A stretch of 64,000 bases of DNA from Massariosphaeria phaeospora (Eukaryota > Ascomycota > Dothideomycetes > Pleosporales): contig JAADJZ010000006.1 of the NCBI GenBank assembly GCA_011032825.1, positions 1,550,001 to 1,614,000 of the forward strand, written 5' to 3'. The notes under the pieces were generated by a model. It was not told the origin of the DNA. It made no database searches and was given only the letters and a program-made list of their open reading frames with translations. The translations under genes were made by a program, and so were the position numbers. Within the stretch, counting starts at the first letter, position 1; each line of letters starts with the position of its first letter. Positions 42,516-53,093 of this stretch are shown here, in pieces.

Positions 42516-43636
42516 TCACTCCCTCCGCAAAAACTCCGAATCCGCAGGCGCCTCGTAGATCTGCCTCGCCTCCGCCTCCACAACGCCATACGTGCGGTCC
42601 TCCATCCCAGTCCCCCCCGGATAGAACCGCGCGTCCGCGTCCGAGCCCGGCGACACAGCGCCATACGGGCTCTGCGGCGCGGCCCACACTTTAGTGTGAG
42701 CATCCGTCGTGCCGCAGAACCCGCCGTGGTAGCCGTCGTGTGGTGGCTTGTACTCGGCCATGCCGCCGCCGGGCACATCGCTGGAGCTCGTGGCGGAAAA
42801 GTGCCGCGCAGGCTGCGTGATAGCGCGGGCAGCGCGTTTGCGGCGGCGGTAGCGGACGAACAGGATGGAGAGGGTGAGGGCGGTGAGGGCGAGGCAGGCG
42901 CCGATTGTGGCGCCGACGATGGAGGCGATGTTGCGGTGTTTTTTGGGCGGTGGTGGTGGGGGAGGGAGCTGGGCGGCCGAGGTTGGGGTCGAGGTTTGCG
43001 TGACGGTAACGGGCGTGTTTTGTTCGTCGTCTTTTGAAGACGAGGAGGACGGGGGTGCGGCGTTGGTGTCGTTGAAGTGGCGCGATGCGGACGAGGTGAA
43101 GGGGATGGCGGAGCAGCCGTGCTGCGTCATGGTGCGCGTGGAAGAGTAGACGAAGAGCCATTCGTAGCAGTGCGGCGCGTCCGAGGCAGAACACTTCGTG
43201 ACCAAGTTGTCCTGCGAGCACGCCGAGTTGCAGCTCGCGGATATCTGGCTGCTGGGTATACACGCGGTGGCGATGATGCAGCCCGCGACATCGGCGTCGT
43301 CGCAGCACCCGTGCACGCCGTTGCGAGAGTGTGTGACGCAGACTTGGGAGGAAATAGGGCAGGTGATGGAGCTCGCTGAGAAGGTCGTTAGTATACATAC
43401 TTTTGCAATGTTCTTGAGTCCAACTTACTCTCGTTACCGCCAATGAACCCGCAAGTGTTGTCGCCCACCTCCCGTCTGAACATCTCCATCGCGCCAAACC
43501 GCGGCGCCGGCGTAGGCGCGGGACTCCAACTGTCCACGGCGGGGGCAAACAACGTAGCCAGTGGAGTGGGTGCAGAGAAGGCCGCCGCTGACGCGACTGC
43601 CGGTGCCAGAAAGGCACATGTTGCGTAGCCCAACAT
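42516..43636 (-). CDS. Cys-rich single-pass cell-surface protein (Mid2/WSC-like sensor architecture)
   Basis: Two exons: 43636-43429 and 43375-42516 (53-nt intron GTAAGT..CTCAG with ACTAAC branch), 355 aa. A signal peptide (about 1-18, MLGYATCAFLAPAVASAA) is followed by a Cys-rich ectodomain: NTCGFIGGNE-TSSITCPISS, GVHGCCDD, then GCIIATAC and CNSACSQDNLVTKC, DAPHCYEW. A Ser/Thr/Pro-rich stalk precedes a transmembrane helix near 219-244 (IASIVGATIGACLALTALTL) with an RYRRRKR stop-transfer and a 110-aa Gly/Tyr-rich cytosolic tail. This arrangement resembles fungal wall-stress sensors and is common among uncharacterised surface proteins. A signalling role is inference. Confidence 0.8.
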
Positions 43637-45228
43637 TACCGGACGAGTTGCGCATAGGAAGACATGTATTGGAGGCGCGGGCGAAGCTCAGTTATCTTGG
43701 AGGCGACCGAGGAATCTGAGGCATAGATGGCGGGGACTGATCTGATGGTGACGTGCAAGAGATCGCGAACAGCGTTGAAGTGATTGGGGTAGCTATGGTA
43801 CATGTACGCGGACACAAAGGCTGAGCCCAGTGCGCCGCCCACAGAGCAGAGAGCTCCAAGGGAAGGGAAGCTCTACGCTAACCGACGCAATCCCACAGCA
43901 CAACACCACCAGGCGATCGTTGTCGTCGTGGTGAGTCCGGGATCGTGCGTGAGTGTGTAACTGCAACGGGAAAGGTGGACAGAGTCAGCCCCTTCTGGGG
44001 CAATGGATAACGAATTGGAGACACAAGATCCAGCCCTGTGCATCTACTTCCGGCCCACTGGGCGACGGGGCCTGGAATGCATCCACTCAGAAGGGGTGAA
44101 GGTCGCGAAGAGGGTGGGGTGCTGACAGTCAGACGAGGCTGCGGCTAAGCAAACATAGCAAGGTGAGCTGCATCTGGTAAACACGCCGCAGCCACTCACA
44201 GAAGGGGTGTTCTGCCAGGGTAGGTAAATATAGCTCACCGGGCTTGGAGAGGTGAATAAATGATTGGGTTTCTGCGATCTTGTATCACATAAGAATGTGA
44301 AACGACACATCGTCGCAGTGTTGAAAGCTGTGATAGTGGGGTTGGTGTGTTGTACACCACGTAGAGCTCGGGTAGCAGGAAGGATTGCCGACGTGGGGCC
44401 TCCAGCTTACTGTATTCCAAGGACATGACGATAGCGACCAGCCAAGATAGGTATGATAGGGAAGCGGTCCAGCAAGAGCTCGAAACATTGTGTTCGTTGA
44501 GAATCAGAAGGGTTGCACTGTACTCAGTACTGTTGTAACTGTGCAACGCATGCGTGCCATGGTAACCAGCGTCTCCTCTGGTGATTTTGCTCTTTACCCT
44601 GCATACATGATTCTGCCTTTCTTTTGCTCCCCGCTTAGAGAGCTCTTTTGGGGCACGTGCAAGGCATGTTGTATACCCGTGCACGACATTCTTGCGCGTG
44701 CTCCCTACGTCGAAATAGTAAGCTGTGGACGCCTGACTTGACCGGAACCGAGCTCGGAGCGCTTTGAGTTTGTTCGAGGAGAGCTCGATGTGGAGTACAA
44801 CGAATATAATTGATACGAGTAGCGTCGGCGTCGATTTTCGACGAGTTCTGTGTGTACAGTTGCCGAGAGAAGTTGTGGATGATATATGTCCGCTATAAAC
44901 CAAGTACATTCCGTATTGACCACCTTTCCCATTCGTTACGGCGGGACAGTGAGTCGAAGCGGCGTGAGACTATCAGCTGTTTCACTTCATCTTTCTGAGA
45001 TGCCCAATGTACTTGTATGCGTAGGTTTCTTATTGTACGATAGCAAAGTCCGCAGATGCTCCAGCTCTTGATACATCTATATATGTACAATGGTATCTCC
45101 ATATCCAAACGCCGTCTAATATGGGAAAGCACCGGGAACGCCCTCTGCGCGCATAGTTGTCGTGCAGTGTTGCTGCTATGATTCGATGTACATGTGATTT
45201 ACAGGGTTCGAGGATCGGTCTAGAGAGA
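43637..45228. other. Intergenic, no recognised gene
   Basis: A 224-codon open frame on the - strand (44909-44235) has near-random composition, no motif and no splice partners, so it is not called. Confidence 0.45.
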
Positions 45229-45801
45229 TCATTTGCGTTTGTGCGGACCCACGATCTTGGGGTACATGCGGGACAGGTGATAGTTAATGTTGTTCTTCTT
45301 CTGGTCTGGGGCCCTCTGAAAATCACATTAGGGGGCTTGAACATATGCACGTTGCTTCAACACATACCGGTGTGTCCATGCATTGCCGCAGCTTCTGCTC
45401 AAACTGTGCGCAGCCTTGAACGCTGTAACCCGATGACGCCCAACATCCTGTGGAGAGACTTAGCCGGGCAGTCCACATTATATATTCATCTCCATTAATC
45501 ATCATGTATCCACAATAGCGATTCCGCGATGGCTATGTCCATGCAACGCGCACTGGGGGCAATTGCCACATGGCCCCTTCAGATCTTACGTACCCAGCAC
45601 AGATGCCATTATGCCCAGGCATGGGTTCGCCTCTGGCTTATTTGGTCGTCGGATGCGGAGCTTCGGGAGCGGAGGTAGTGGACGATGGGTGACCGATTTG
45701 ACAGTCGAGGAGCCCTGCGGCTTAGGAACCATAGCGGCGGTCGATACGCGGATTTTGGCTAGAGGACGTATGCGCAAGGTGATCGAGCTGGCAATGAGCA
45801 C
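45229..45801 (-). CDS. MRP10: Mitochondrial small-subunit ribosomal protein MRP10 (mS37)
   Basis: Three exons: 45801-45594, 45447-45368 and 45315-45229, 124 aa. Each exon is short, so the gene is easy to miss. Exon 1 encodes LPKLRIRRPNKPEANPCLGI, then MASVLG. Exon 2 continues CWASSGYSVQGCAQFEQKLR and QCMDTP. Exon 3 encodes KKNNINYHLSRMYPKIVGPH followed by KRK and a stop. Two CX9C motifs (CLGIMASVLGC and CAQFEQKLRQC) form the CHCH fold of Mrp10/mS37, a subunit of the mitoribosomal small subunit. Introns are 146 and 52 nt. The start at 45801 gives a basic, presequence-like MLIASSITLRIRPLAKIRVS; the ATG at 45732 (101 aa) is the alternative. Divergent from the 957-aa gene, 277 bp apart. Confidence 0.9.
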
Positions 45802-46078
45802 GTAGGACGGCTGTAGCTGTGGCTGTGGTAGCTTTCAATCATGGAGTCGGCTCGAGAAATCGTGAAAAGCAGCTAGCGTCTGGATGTACTCGGGGCTTGG
45901 CGAGCCGGGATCGCCACCATCACGTGGTGCTGTGTTTGTTATGATTTTCGAGCTTGCCTAACGACCACCCGCAATCGGCCCTCGCTGCTCGGGACGAAAT
46001 ATACCTTAATTCTGGGGCGCATCTTCATTTCAAAATATCCCTATTCTATCGTAGCCACTTACCCTCAGGAACGCCGCA

Positions 46079-48999
46079 ATGGCGCCTTCACCACGCAAGA
46101 GCGCGCCGCCGGCATTTGATCCAGCATGGCACGAGACCCATACCGCCTTCCTCGACCCCTCTTCTCTGCCCGTATCCAGGGCACCTCGCGCCTGGGAACA
46201 CAAGCAAGAAACAAAAGTGACCAGCGACGGAAAAGAGAAGAAAGTTTGGCGCAGGTACACGCTCCGGTCCCAATCGACAAACACACTGGCGCCGGACGAA
46301 GAACACGATTCGCGGTCGAGGCCCGTGAAGAGGCTGCAACACATGAGTCCCAGGGCAATGCGGACGTTCGCTGCTATCCCCAAGGGCCAGAAGCCCAGGG
46401 CGTTCCAGGCGATGCGTTACGATCGCTGGAAAACTGCGCTGCCGAGTACGCTGTGGTCGCATGAAAGGCGAATGTCAACTAACACCATGCAGGAAAGAAG
46501 AAAGCACTCGCTCATATGCCCGTAACGCATATGGATGACGAAAATGACATCATTGACAATATATTGGACGCGACGGACACGACAAACACTACGGCCAGTG
46601 ATGTTAGTAACAACACGTTCACAGAACAGCAACTGGTACAGGCATCAGAACCAGCGGAGAATCCCACAGTCGTTGAAGAGAATATGGATAGGAGGTCAAC
46701 GTTTACTTTCAGGGTGCATGAGGAACGAAATGACGAAATGACCGAATCCCACAAAGATCTCTCGCAAGCATCGCCTGAGTCCGGAGCAGACGACGACAAC
46801 ACCCTTATGTATCTCTTCGGTTCTCCAGTCAAGGGAACTACTTCACTAGAACGGGACCTACCGGTCGAGGATGTAACTTACCCCTCTCTACCTGAGGAAT
46901 ATGAAGAAACCGGGACGACATGTGGACCCGAGTCAATAGTCATCGAGGACGTCCAAATACTTGAAGATCTTTCTGAAGAATCCAACAATGCTAGGGCAGC
47001 AACTGTGGGCCTGGTTCAGGAAAGAGTTGAGTCAACGCATAACTTGGAAGAGGAGCAAATAATCGAGCCCGCCCCCACCGATCCAACCGAAGTGTTCTAT
47101 CCACTATTGGATCCAGAAACCCTTCTGCAAGAGAAGACCGAGTCTCCGGAAGAGGTTGAAGAAGCTCAAGAAACGGATCCGGCCGAGGATGAGGAAATGT
47201 CCGACATAATGGAAAATTCTACCGAGGATGCCTCTTCAGAGCAGTACAAGGATGAAAATGAGCTCGAGGATTCAGCGGGCACAGCTCAGGACGAATTCAC
47301 GCTCACTGAAGCTTCTCTACAGCTAGATATCCAGAGGGACATGGATTTGATACAGGACTCGGAACCACCCGCTACATCGCAAGAAGTGGAACCGACGGTA
47401 ATTGATGATGCTGAGGCAAACCAAGTAGCCGCCATCGGTGATGCTACCATGTCAGTCGGGGAAGAGCAAACGACCACTAGACCTGAATCTCCATTGAAGC
47501 CTGCTGGCCAGGATGCACACGCCAGCTCGCTAGACGATATCGCCAACGGTCTTACGCTTGCGCCTGCAATGCCTCCTTCAACCGAGCCCACACCACAAAT
47601 GCCACGCTCGTCCTCGCCAACCGTTGAACTTGATGCAGACGACGCCACAATGACGATGGGCCTAGACGATGACACGGCTCTTCTAAAAGATTTCTTGAAC
47701 CGTGCGGCTACCAGCAAAGCAAACAAAGTTGTACCGATTGCCCGGCGCGAATCGCTACAGAATCGACGCGATTCCGGTGCGATACGAGACGCTCTAGCAT
47801 CGCCTCGTAAGGTCCTGCAAGACAAAGACCCCAACTCCCCCTCTAAATACGACAATGACGCCACTCTCGATCTCTCGCAGACGCTGACGCTCTATATGGA
47901 TTCACAACCACCCGGTTCTCCAACTCAAGAGCAGGCAGATACTGAAGACGCGGAAGATACGAAGTCCGGACGCAACTCGAGGCGCTCTTCTCGGATGCGG
48001 AAGTCACGTCTTCCTGCCTTAGCATCGACTATCCTGCAGATGCAAACCCCAAAGATCTCAATACGACGTGCTGATGGTGGCGAACCGATTGTCCTCAAAC
48101 GGACAGAGGCCCAGGAACTTGGACTCATGACACGCAGCAACACGCGCAAAAACAAGCAAGGCTGCCTGGGAGTTGCTTTGCGGCTTCTCAAACTTGACAC
48201 AGAACCTCTTCCCACGTCCGTTGATGAACCGGCAAGGGAATTGAAACCGGGCAAAAAACATGTCCGCTGGAATTCGCAACTAGAGCACTTCCAAGAAGGC
48301 ACGGATACGGTCGCCAATATGCTCGCTGAAGCCGAATCACTAGCTACTCCCGATGAGCTCAGCGCAGCGAATCCAGTGTCCACCCCCAGCGCAAAGCCCA
48401 GAGCGAAGCAAAGCCGAGACAAGAACTCCACGCCCAAGATCCGCCGTGTCCGCGGCCTCGGCACCACGAACGGGACCCCAGGAAAGGCCCTCCTAGCACC
48501 CACCTCCTTCCTCCCCGAAGCCGTCGCAGGAGCAGACGCAGACGCAGACGCCAAGGAAGCACCGCCAGCACAGCGCCTCCCCAAACCCAAGACCTCGCGC
48601 GTCAAAAAGATGCCCGTCGCTCCTGCCTTTGCCTCTGCCTCTGCCTCTGCCTCTACGGATACCGTGCCTTCAACGCCATCCAGCAAGCCGCTCCCCAGCC
48701 TAGAGATCGCACCCGTCGGCATCGCGCTCGCACTCGCGCCACCGCAAAAGCCTGAACGCGTTCCTTCTACTAAAGAACGCAAGAGCCGTCTGGCTACTCC
48801 GAAGAGGGTCAGGCTCCCTCCACCGACGTCGAGTCTACCGCCTGTGGGGAAAGAGAATGTGCAGCGCATGGGCATTGCGGCGTCCCCCGCGAAGAAGAGT
48901 CCTAAGAAGAGTCTGCCGGCGCCGCAGGTGGTGATTCCGGCTGCTGTTGGGGGTGGTGCGGAGACGGGGCTGCCGAGGCGGAGGGGGCGGAAGTTGTAG
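46079..48999 (+). CDS. 957-aa disordered fungal protein, possible PP1-binding motif
   Basis: Two exons: 46079-46445 and 46493-48999; the 47-nt intron has GTACGC, ACTAAC and GCAG. The join gives RWKTALP-RKKKALAHMPVTH, restoring one frame. The N-terminal 120 residues are basic and partly ordered-looking. A very acidic region (about 130-400) follows, then SRRSSRMRKSRLPALASTIL, PIVLKRTEAQELGLMTRSNT, and KKHVRWNSQLEHF. KHVRW fits the RVxF docking consensus for protein phosphatase 1. The rest is Ser/Ala/Pro-rich with basic patches, suggesting a nuclear or chromatin-associated protein. TLRSQS, KSRLP and similar sites could be phosphorylated. Function is not known, and the PP1 idea is inference from a five-residue match. 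Confidence 0.78.
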
Positions 49000-49408
49000 T
49001 AGATTTTCTATCTTGTTGGGTGGGAGTTTGTGGGTTCTAGCTTGTGGGTCTAGGTTGGGGTTATATTGTTCTATACCTTCGTTTTCTTAGAGCATGTAGG
49101 GTGGTCTATGTGCGTTGTGGGTTAATGTTGTTGCATTTCAACTCGGGGTGTAGAGGTGTTTTGAATGGTGTTTGGGTTGCTGTTGTTCGCAGATTGGAGC
49201 GTGGCGTTCTGGTAATTGACACAATTTTCATAATGAACATGTCCATCAGTACAACTTTAGTTGCCAATGTGGATTCTTGCTGCGTCTTGTTACAGTATAT
49301 ATGCTATTTACGAGTAAAGCCTGCACCACAGCTTGCTCACATCAATCATGTTCTTCATCATTGGGGTATGTGCGCAGTTCAAAGTTATTCTTTCCTCGCT
49401 CATCAAAT
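49000..49408. other. Intergenic between convergent genes
   Basis: T/G-rich 3' region; no gene recognised. Confidence 0.5.
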
Positions 49409-50213
49409 CTACTGGAAGCGCTTCTCGGCCGCCTTCCAGTTGATGACGTTCCAAATGGCCTTGAAGTACTCGGCTTTGCGGTTCTGGTACTGGAGGCTGT
49501 CACAGCTATTAGCATCTCGTCATGATTTGCATCAAAGTCAAGTAAAGCTCACTAGTAGGCATGCTCCCACGCATCAATGCCCAAGATCGGGCGGAACTGG
49601 CCACGACCGGATCCTGATTCGCATACGTCTTGATTCCCACACTACCCGTCTGCGTATCCTGCACCAACCACGCCCAGCCACTGCCCTGCACGCCCGCCAG
49701 CGCAGCGTTGAACTTGGTCTGGAAGGCGTCGAGGCTGCCGTAGCTGTCGTTGATGGCCTTGGCGAGGGCGCCGCTCGGGGGCTCGCCGCCACCCTGCGCC
49801 GTCGGCGCCAGGTTCTCCCAGAACAGCGTGTGGTTGACGTGGCCGCCGCCGTGGAAATTGAGCAGCGGCTGCAGCGCGATCTGCGCCGTGATGTCTTCTT
49901 TCGCCTTGGCCTCGGCGATCTGCTCGCTGAAGGTGTTGAACGAGGTTACGTATGTGTTGTGGTGGTTCTTGTGGTGCAGCTCCATGATCGCGCCCGAGAT
50001 GGAGGGCTCGAGCGCGCCGTAGTCGTCTGCGACATGTTAGGAGGGGGCGTGGTTGAGAGGGGGAGAGAGGGTAGGCGTACAGGGCAGGTCGGGGAGCGTG
50101 GCTTTGCCGCGGACGAAGGTGGTGCCGGCGAGGCCAGCGCGGGTTGCGGCCGTGGGTGCGGAGGCCCGGAGCGCAGAGCGCAGGGCGGTGGTGCGGAGGA
50201 GCGTCGAGTTCAT
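49409..50213 (-). CDS. sodB: Mitochondrial manganese superoxide dismutase, with 1-nt frame break
   Basis: Three exons: 50213-50081, 50026-49553 and 49496-49409 (introns 54 and 56 nt), about 231 aa if in frame. It converts superoxide to hydrogen peroxide and oxygen in the matrix. The presequence is [18 protein letters not shown], Arg-rich. The mature part has [32 protein letters not shown] (ligand His), [17 protein letters not shown] (ligand His), GSGWAWL, and DAWEHAYYLQYQN (ligand Asp and His), ending [11 protein letters not shown]. Summed exon length is 695 nt, one short of a multiple of three. The break is at GATCCGGTCGTGGCCAG (about 49595-49611), where [11 protein letters not shown] would need GTGGGCCAG. 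All ligand codons are otherwise intact, so either a base was lost in the assembly or the gene is newly broken. Confidence 0.88.
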
Positions 50214-50789
50214 GGTGTGCAGTGGGTGGTATTGGGCCAATTGAGGGTAGTGGAGGGCGTGGTATGGTGTCGGGAAGCTGTCGTCTCGGCTGCTAGACAA
50301 TCGTAATCATGCCCTGTCGTCATTCTGAGAGCCCGAGCTCCGAGCTCAAGCTGTCCTCCCCTCACGCTTCCGAGCCACTCGTCTTCCCCATCACCAGTGG
50401 GCATCGTCGGTGGGGGCATTGGCCCTGTCATGCGTCATGCCCTCGATTTTGGTCGCATTGTCCCTAAATAACGTGCCCCTCGGTATGGCGAGGACAGAGA
50501 GCAGCGGCATTCAGATCAATTTCGACTGTGTGGCGCCCCGCGTCTTGCTAGGTCAGCCTGGCTGGCTGCTTCCGCGACCGGGGGGCACTCGAAGTTCCAA
50601 CACTTGACCACGCGACTTTTCTTTCACAGTCTGCGTGCATCTGTAGCTGTCCAAGCCGTACCGACTAAACACTGACTCGAGTTCCACGCCGTGACCTAGC
50701 TTCTCCCTTGGTAGTGTTCCAGCTTATCCATCAACGCGTCCAGTGTCTCGCCCCGTCCCCGTCCTGTTGCTAGCTACCCCACAATCGCC
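50214..50789. promoter_or_regulatory. Shared divergent promoter, Mn-SOD / siderophore acyltransferase
   Basis: 576 bp separates the two start codons. A GATAAG (minus strand, 50723-50728) and a CCAAT (50237-50241) are present, but single short matches are expected by chance and no full GATA-type iron-regulator site (ATCWGATAA) was found. Confidence 0.4.
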
Positions 50790-52436
50790 ATGGCCCCTCC
50801 ATCGTCCACTTACCAAATGGCCAGAACTTGACTATAACTCCAGTCTTTGGTGGCCTCTTCTTCAAGTCCAACGACCTCACAAACCACCATTCCCCGTTCC
50901 CCTCTGGCTGGACCATTGTCCTGAATTCTGAAGACGAAGCCACAAACGACGAAGAAGATCCGATTGAAGAGACTCGGTTGACGCGAAAACATGGCGTGCA
51001 CCGTTACAAGCGGCCGACCCTGCATAACGACCACCTCTACATCTCGTCAATATCGATTCCCAGTAGCAATGACTTCAAGCCCGCCACCTCGCCCACCAGA
51101 CAGATTGCTATGATGCTATGGGCGACCTTGTATTGGTATTTCCACCAACCTGAGCCCACTCTGCAAGTCACCAACGCTGCTTCGAAGAACACGCCAGATG
51201 CAGGAAAGCCAGAGGGGGAATGGAAGATCAACATTAACAGAGAAGGTATCTTCAAGGGCAAAGTCGTGCTACCGAAACTGGAGCGCATGGGACTAATTGC
51301 TAGTGAGGAGTCGAGCGTGGGAGTCATACAAGAAGAGACGTCTGCTGAGGGTTGGATGGACATGTTTGTCAGTCGGAGATCGTTTTGGCTGCTGGATCCT
51401 AGGCTCTACCTGTTTACGCTATCTCCCATGTCGCAGTCGCCGTTTCCGTCGGGTTCACCGTATACTTCCAGACCGGGGTCGCCAGTTCGAGGAGGTGAAC
51501 AGCAGAGGGATTCACAACTTGAGCAGGTGTCACAAGGTTTATGGTCACCTACAGGGCCAGGACCTTTCCATTCGACAAGCAATCTTCCGACGTATTATCC
51601 GCCTCCACCGCCGCAATATGTCTTCTCGAACCACGTTCGCCATCCCGTCCGTCCTAAGCCTCCTCGACAAGGCGAAACATTCTATACACGCTTCGTACCT
51701 AGCGTTGGGCAATATCTCTCCTTCCGTGTGGCTTGCGCATCCTCTAAGCCGCTCCGACACCGAGGTCCAGTTACCTCGCAGCCACCGACACCCACGCAGA
51801 TGATCCATCGCAACTCTGCTATCCTAGCATCCGAATCTCCCTTTCCCATCGGTGGCCTCACTGACATTGAATATCTACACAAGTGGATGAACGACCCACG
51901 TGTATCTTACTTCTGGGGAGAAGATGGTCCCCAGTCACACCAAGAAGAGTTTCTCAGGAACGGACTGGCCAGTAAGAATTCGTTTCCAGTCATTGGCTGT
52001 TGGGATGGGAAGCCCTTTGGGTTTTTCGAAATCTACTGGGTCAAGGAAGACAAGGTCGCCAAGTATCTCCCGCATGTCGGTGACTACGATCGCGGTTTCC
52101 ACTGCTTGGTCGGCGAGCAGGAATTTAGAGGCGCACATAGAGTCAAGGTTTGGCTGAGCGCACTGGTGCATTACTGTTTGCTAGCGGATAACAGGACAGA
52201 GTCCGTCATGCTTGAGCCCAGGGTTGATAACGGAGAAGTGAGTAAAGATAGCAGTGCGATTGAAACAAGTGGCCGATTGCTAATACAATACTAGACTCGC
52301 GCAATACCTGATGGATGTCGGCTTCTACAAAGAACGAGAGATCAGCCTTCCGCACAAGCAATCCAATCTGATGAAAATCCAAAGAGATGGTTTGGGATGG
52401 CCCGGCCTTGGTGAGCTCAACGACGACCTTACTTGA
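50790..52436 (+). CDS. Siderophore N5-hydroxyornithine acyltransferase (SidL/SidF type), with frame breaks
   Basis: Main exon 50790-52237, intron 52238-52294 (57 nt), last exon 52295-52436, about 529 aa. Recognisable parts: [34 protein letters not shown], a Pro/Tyr-rich insert ([14 protein letters not shown]), and the C-terminal AlcB/IucB-type N-acyltransferase domain with [63 protein letters not shown] and [28 protein letters not shown]. Such enzymes acylate N5-hydroxyornithine in hydroxamate-siderophore synthesis; I favour SidL over SidF but cannot separate them. Two 1-nt inconsistencies exist. ATGGCCCCTCC at 50790 is one C short of the frame encoding PSIVHLPNG, and the donor at 52238 leaves phase 0 where the last exon needs phase 2. 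The reading frame is long and conserved between them. Confidence 0.8.
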
Positions 52437-53093
52437 TACTTTGAATACAGCTTGGCGTCAAAATTTCTTACTAGGTGATAATTTATGTACATCTCGAGCC
52501 GTGTCAAGGGCTCGTACAACCCGTGTAGCGAGTCCAGCTGAAAGACAAACCCGAACAGACTATGACACCCCTCAATCCGGCACTGCTACTCGCATCCTAC
52601 TCTTGACATAATGTCAATGGGCATGCTATCCCTACTTCGATGAGAGCAGGCCGGAGTTTCGACGGCTGCCCTCCGTGTTTCTGCAAACTACAATCCGCAA
52701 CCTACAATCCAAACACTGGGAAATCATCCACATGCAGATGCTGAAGCTAAAATTATCAGGCACCCTTTCATAATTTTTTTGTATCTATTGGCTCTCTGTC
52801 AATAATCGCGAGCCGATAACGGATTGAATTCTCCACCCTAAACCGCGGTACGTGTGATACCAACAACCATCATCAACATCCCAATAGACCTTCTTTCAAA
52901 GAATATGAACACGGGCATTCGCCCAATGTATTTCCCGCTTAAACCAAATCGCACAATCGGCAAATTCTCCACGTATATCTTCTCTACCTCTTATTTCTCC
53001 TCGTCCCTTTCTCCCACACACATACACTCACTCTCCCACACCCTCACAACAAGCCCACAAATCTGCCAATCACCCGCGACAAAAATTCACACC
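52437..53093. other. Intergenic, 5' leader of the next gene
   Basis: From about 52950 the sequence is pyrimidine- and CACA-rich, as in fungal leaders. The frame of the next gene is open back to 52854 but that part is not protein-like. Confidence 0.45.

Noticed and set aside
42691..43617. 308-codon open frame on - overlapping the Cys-rich surface protein
   Set aside because: Same strand but wrong phase; Arg/His/Pro-rich shadow of the real two-exon gene.
44235..44909. 224-codon open frame on the - strand
   Set aside because: Near-random composition, no recognisable domain, no splice partners, no paralogue.
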